A stretch of DNA of 8,420 bases from Paracoccaceae bacterium (GTDB taxonomy: Bacteria; Pseudomonadota; Alphaproteobacteria; Rhodobacterales; Rhodobacteraceae): contig SKWJ01000194.1 of the NCBI GenBank assembly GCA_007128995.1, positions 1 to 8,420 of the forward strand. The letters are read 5' to 3'. The notes beneath the pieces are model-generated. The model had not been told where the DNA came from and did not search any database. It saw only the letters and a list, made by a program, of their open reading frames with translations. A program made the translations under genes and the position numbers. Positions 5,873-8,420 of the stretch are shown piece by piece (position 1 is the stretch's first letter; every line of letters begins with the position of its first letter).

Positions 5873-6646
5873 ATGCCAAGATATGCATTGCTGATAGAAT
5901 ATGACGGGCGACCCTTTTGCGGCTGGCAGGCGCAGTCTGGCCTGCCGACAGTGCAAGAGGCTATTGAACATGCCCTTGCACGGCTTGAGCCCGATCCTCC
6001 GCGCATTGCTGGTGCTGGCCGGACCGATACTGGTGTTCATGCCACAGGCCAGGTTGCGCATTGTTACCTGCAGCGAGACTGGACGCCATTGCGTCTGCGC
6101 GACGCCTTGAACCATCATCTGCGGCCCCTGCCTGTTGCGATTCTGGCTGTTTCGCGAGTCGAGGACAGTTTTCATGCGCGGTTTTCAGCAGTTGAAAGGC
6201 GGTATCTGTTTCGGCTCGTTGCCCGTCGTGCTCCTCCTGCCTTGCTGACAGGACAGGTCTGGCACATCCGGCACAGACTCGAACTTGGCGACATGCAAGC
6301 CGCCGCACAGTATCTGATCGGCCAGCATGATTTCACCACCTTTCGCGCCAGTCAGTGTCAGGCCGCATCGCCAGTCAAGACGCTAGATGCGCTGGAAATC
6401 AGCGCCCACCCTATCGCACAGGGAACGGAATTTCAGTTCCGGTTACGCGCGCGGTCCTTTCTGCACAATCAGGTTCGCAGCATCATAGGAACGCTGGAGC
6501 GGGTCGGCGCTGGCGCCTGGCAGCCCGGTGATGTGAAAACCGCTCTCAGCGCACGCGATCGTGCGGCTTGTGGACCGGTCAGTCCGCCGCATGGACTATA
6601 CCTGACCGGAGTGCGGTACAAATGCGATCCCTTCACAGACGACTGA
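5873..6646 (+). CDS. truA: tRNA pseudouridine(38-40) synthase TruA
   Basis: Converts uridines 38, 39 and 40 in the anticodon stem-loop of many tRNAs to pseudouridine. The protein has 257 residues, typical for TruA. Catalytic Asp52 lies in [11 protein letters not shown] (47-57), Tyr111 in RRYLFRL matches the conserved active-site Tyr, and [15 protein letters not shown] is the C-terminal conserved helix. I chose ATG 5873 because the protein then begins [12 protein letters not shown], the standard TruA N-terminus. A GTG at 5852 in the same frame would add seven unlike residues. Neither start has a strong Shine-Dalgarno. The gene follows the SDR gene by 24 bases and converges with the DUF1330-alaS pair on the other strand. 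A 7-bp hairpin with an 8-base loop lies early in the gene (5925-5946). Confidence 0.96.
   Translation: MPRYALLIEYDGRPFCGWQAQSGLPTVQEAIEHALARLEPDPPRIAGAGRTDTGVHATGQVAHCYLQRDWTPLRLRDALNHHLRPLPVAILAVSRVEDSFHARFSAVERRYLFRLVARRAPPALLTGQVWHIRHRLELGDMQAAAQYLIGQHDFTTFRASQCQAASPVKTLDALEISAHPIAQGTEFQFRLRARSFLHNQVRSIIGTLERVGAGAWQPGDVKTALSARDRAACGPVSPPHGLYLTGVRYKCDPFTDD
5925..5946 (+). other. Hairpin early in the truA message
   Basis: GGCAGGC (5925-5931) pairs perfectly with GCCTGCC (5940-5946) across an 8-base loop, about 50 bases downstream of the chosen start. It falls in the conserved GWQ-Q segment and could be chance in GC-rich coding DNA. It lies beyond the initiating ribosome footprint, so a strong effect on initiation is not expected. 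Confidence 0.25.
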
Positions 6647-6667
6647 CCTGCAGCAAGACCCAAGCAG

Positions 6668-6704
6668 GCGCAGTGAAGAGGCCGTGACCCGGTCACTGGA
6701 GCGC
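6668..6704. terminator. Possible bidirectional hairpin between convergent genes
   Basis: The 65-base gap between the truA stop and the DUF1330 stop contains GCGCAGTGA (6668-6676). It pairs with TCACTG plus CGC (6693-6698 and 6702-6704) with a 3-base bulge and a 16-base loop. An alternative small stem is GTGAC (6684-6688) with GTCAC (6692-6696). There is no T-run on either side, so this is not a classical intrinsic terminator. Its place between convergent genes is the main reason to list it. Confidence 0.3.
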
Positions 6705-6711
6705 AGCGCAG

Positions 6712-6999
6712 TTATTCAACCTCTTCAACAATGACCAGGTCGCGCTCGGCAGCGTTCTTCGCAAAACCCAAAGCCTCTTGGTATTCGGCAGAGTAATAAC
6801 ACTCTTGGGCAGCTTCCAGTGATGGAAACCGCGCCACGACATTGCGTGCACGGTCGCGTCCTTCAAGCTGTACATAGCGGCCGGCACGCGCCAGAAACAC
6901 GCCGCCATGTGCCGCGATCGCTGTTGTCGCGCGTTTGGCGTATTCGCCATATGCGTCTGGGTTTGTTACATCGACATGGGCAATCCAAAGTGCGCTCAT
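6712..6999 (-). CDS. DUF1330 family small protein
   Basis: Small cytoplasmic protein of 95 residues, the full length of the DUF1330 family, which has a dimeric alpha/beta barrel (ferredoxin-like) fold. The pattern is typical: strand one WIAHVDV (5-11), then [12 protein letters not shown], strand two GGVFLARAG, a central [11 protein letters not shown], then [20 protein letters not shown]. No transmembrane or signal segment is seen. The function of the family is not established and I do not assign one. The ATG overlaps the alaS stop codon (ATGA), and a perfect AAGGAGG lies 6 bases upstream, so it should be translated efficiently from the alaS message. It converges with truA. Confidence 0.88.
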   Translation of the reverse strand: MSALWIAHVDVTNPDAYGEYAKRATTAIAAHGGVFLARAGRYVQLEGRDRARNVVARFPSLEAAQECYYSAEYQEALGFAKNAAERDLVIVEEVE

Positions 7000-8420
7000 T
7001 CGTCGCCTCCTTCCAGCAGTGTTGTCACAGCAGCGAAGGCTGCGTCTGCCTTCGTGATATCGGTCCCACCGCCTTGCGCCATGTCTGGACGGCCACCACC
7101 ACCTTTTCCACCAAGCTCCGCAACTGCCGCGCGGACCAGCTCGACTGCGGAAAACGAGCCAGTGAGATCCGACGTAACGCCCGCAGCAACAGCAGGTTTT
7201 CCGCCCGTATCTGCGATGAGAACGACCACGCCCGATCCCAGTTTCTCTTTCATCGCATCGATGAGAGGCGGAAGATCTTTCCCGCTTACCCCTGTGATCA
7301 CTTTTGCAATCAACGCAATGCCGGCTACGGTTTTGGGCGCTTCTTCCGCATCATGCCCGCCCATCGCACGGTCGCGCTTCAACTGGGCAATCTCGTTGGT
7401 CAAGGCGCGTCGCTCCTCCATCAGCGCCCTGACACGCGCGGGCACATCCTGCGCGGGTACTTTCAGAAAGCCGGCAACCTCTTGCAACTTCTGGTCTTGC
7501 ACGCGCAGATAGGCAAGCGCGGCTTCGCCCGTCAGTGCCTCTACCCTGCGAACACCTGCAGATGACGCAGAGTCCCCCAGAATGACACATGTTCCGATAT
7601 CGCCTGTTCGCGCGACATGCGTCCCGCCACAAAGTTCCAGAGAGTATGTATCCCCATCATGCCCCTTGCCGGAATTGGCGGCAACGCCCATGGAAACGAC
7701 GCGCACCTCATCGCCATATTTTTCACCAAACAGGGCCTGCGCGCCAAGCGCTCGCGCATCATCGGGCGTCATGATCCGTGTCTCGACCGCAGAGTTCTGC
7801 CGAATGAAGGCATTCACCTCACCCTCGACCTGCGAAAGCTCTGCGTCGGTCAGCGCGTCACTGTGACTGAAATCAAATCGCAGCCGGTCTGCTGCGTTCA
7901 GCGATCCTTTCTGCGCGACATGCTCGCCAAGTGCACGCCGCAGGGCTTCGTGCAACAGATGAGTAGCTGAATGATTAGCGCGGATAGCGCGCCTGCGGCG
8001 GTGATCGACCTCCAGCTTGACCGCCTGCCCTGCCTCGATCCGCCCTTCTGTCAGGCGGGCCTGATGGACAAATACACCGGCTATCTTGCGCGTGTCAGTC
8101 ACTTCCGCAGTTCCGGTAGCAGATCTAATGAACCCGGTATCGCCAACCTGCCCACCGGATTCCGCGTAAAACGGTGTCTGATTGACAATGATCTGCACCT
8201 CTTTCCGGGCCTCTGGGGCCAAAGCACCATCAACCACCAGCGCGAGCGCCTGGCCTTCTGCGCGCTCCATGTCATAGCCGAGAAACTCCGTCGGTCCATG
8301 CGCATCTGCCAGATCAAACCAGATCGCAGCATCCGCTGCCTCGCCCGACCCGGCCCAGCTTGCGCGGGCGCGGGCCTTCTGTTCTGCCATCGCCGCATCA
8401 AAACCCGCAACATCAACAGC
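6996..8420 (-). CDS. alaS: Alanyl-tRNA synthetase, C-terminal part (5' end outside window)
   Basis: Charges tRNA-Ala with alanine and clears mischarged Ser/Gly-tRNA. The window holds the last 474 residues of a protein usually about 880 long. The frame runs open to the right edge; a Met at 8390 is internal, in the conserved segment [10 protein letters not shown]. Numbering from the edge: the editing domain has zinc-type motifs His150-x3-His154 (HSATH, bases 7959-7973) and Cys264-x3-His268 (CGGTH, bases 7617-7631). A coiled or helical region at about 300-345 contains [20 protein letters not shown]. The C-Ala domain ends with the glycine-rich [13 protein letters not shown] at 440-452. Editing motifs and C-Ala are intact. 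The aminoacylation domain is not visible. The TGA overlaps the ATG of DUF1330, and the last codons hold its ribosome binding site. Confidence 0.97.
   Translation of the reverse strand, partial: AVDVAGFDAAMAEQKARARASWAGSGEAADAAIWFDLADAHGPTEFLGYDMERAEGQALALVVDGALAPEARKEVQIIVNQTPFYAESGGQVGDTGFIRSATGTAEVTDTRKIAGVFVHQARLTEGRIEAGQAVKLEVDHRRRRAIRANHSATHLLHEALRRALGEHVAQKGSLNAADRLRFDFSHSDALTDAELSQVEGEVNAFIRQNSAVETRIMTPDDARALGAQALFGEKYGDEVRVVSMGVAANSGKGHDGDTYSLELCGGTHVARTGDIGTCVILGDSASSAGVRRVEALTGEAALAYLRVQDQKLQEVAGFLKVPAQDVPARVRALMEERRALTNEIAQLKRDRAMGGHDAEEAPKTVAGIALIAKVITGVSGKDLPPLIDAMKEKLGSGVVVLIADTGGKPAVAAGVTSDLTGSFSAVELVRAAVAELGGKGGGGRPDMAQGGGTDITKADAAFAAVTTLLEGGDE
7006..7012 (-). promoter_or_regulatory. 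Strong ribosome binding site for DUF1330, inside alaS
   Basis: On the minus strand the sequence reads AAGGAGG, a perfect consensus, 6 bases before the DUF1330 ATG. It is encoded within the Glu-Gly-Gly codons at the alaS C-terminus, so the same bases serve as both codons and ribosome binding site. It is the strongest Shine-Dalgarno in the window. Confidence 0.8.

Noticed and set aside
6819..7565. Long plus-strand open frame of 248 codons, with a second one at 6907-7512
   Set aside because: It lies antisense to alaS and DUF1330, whose motifs are unmistakable. The translation is rich in Cys, Arg and His without a recognisable domain, as expected of a shadow frame in GC-rich DNA.
1..8420. A new multi-gene defence, mobile or biosynthetic system
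   Set aside because: Every gene falls in a known core family. There are no nucleases, toxin-antitoxin pairs, integrases, reverse transcriptases, repeat arrays or abrupt composition changes visible by eye.

Overview
The window is a compact, moderately GC-rich piece of bacterial chromosome. I read it as alphaproteobacterial, most likely family Rhodobacteraceae (Rhodobacter/Roseobacter relatives). That rests on my recollection of protein resemblance: a NavBac-type sodium channel like those of marine roseobacters, the style of the YkuD lipoprotein, and alaS followed directly by a small DUF1330 gene. No species can be named. There are no tRNA or rRNA genes, insertion sequences, phage genes, CRISPR arrays or integration scars. 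No stretch over 100 bases lacks a gene.

Left block, plus strand (1-3501): three genes in a tight run. The 5'-truncated half-size ABC exporter overlaps a small VOC-fold protein by 20 bases. The VOC gene overlaps an iron-sulfur class m5U-type RNA methyltransferase by 4 bases (ATGA). These overlaps suggest one message with translational coupling, although the three proteins have no obvious shared pathway.

Middle block, plus strand (3538-6646): a voltage-gated sodium channel with four S4 arginines and a TLESWSM selectivity filter, a YafK/DpaA-like YkuD-domain lipoprotein, an atypical NAD(P)-binding SDR of the YeeZ type, and the tRNA pseudouridine synthase truA. Gaps are 24-82 bases, so part or all of the block may be transcribed from further upstream. 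I see no convincing promoter or terminator inside it.

Right block, minus strand (6712-8420): the C-terminal part of alaS, with complete editing and C-Ala domains. It is coupled by an ATGA overlap to a DUF1330 gene that has a perfect AAGGAGG ribosome binding site buried in the last codons of alaS. This block converges on truA. The 65-base gap between them contains an imperfect hairpin that could help end transcription in one or both directions.

Overall this is ordinary core chromosome: translation and RNA modification genes (RNA methyltransferase, truA, alaS) mixed with envelope and transport genes. I found no convincing new multi-gene system. The points most worth a second look are the sodium channel, the YkuD protein with an Asp in place of the usual active-site His, the metal-ligand-poor VOC protein, the alaS-DUF1330 coupling, and several strong hairpins inside coding regions, including two mutually exclusive ones just after the methyltransferase start.
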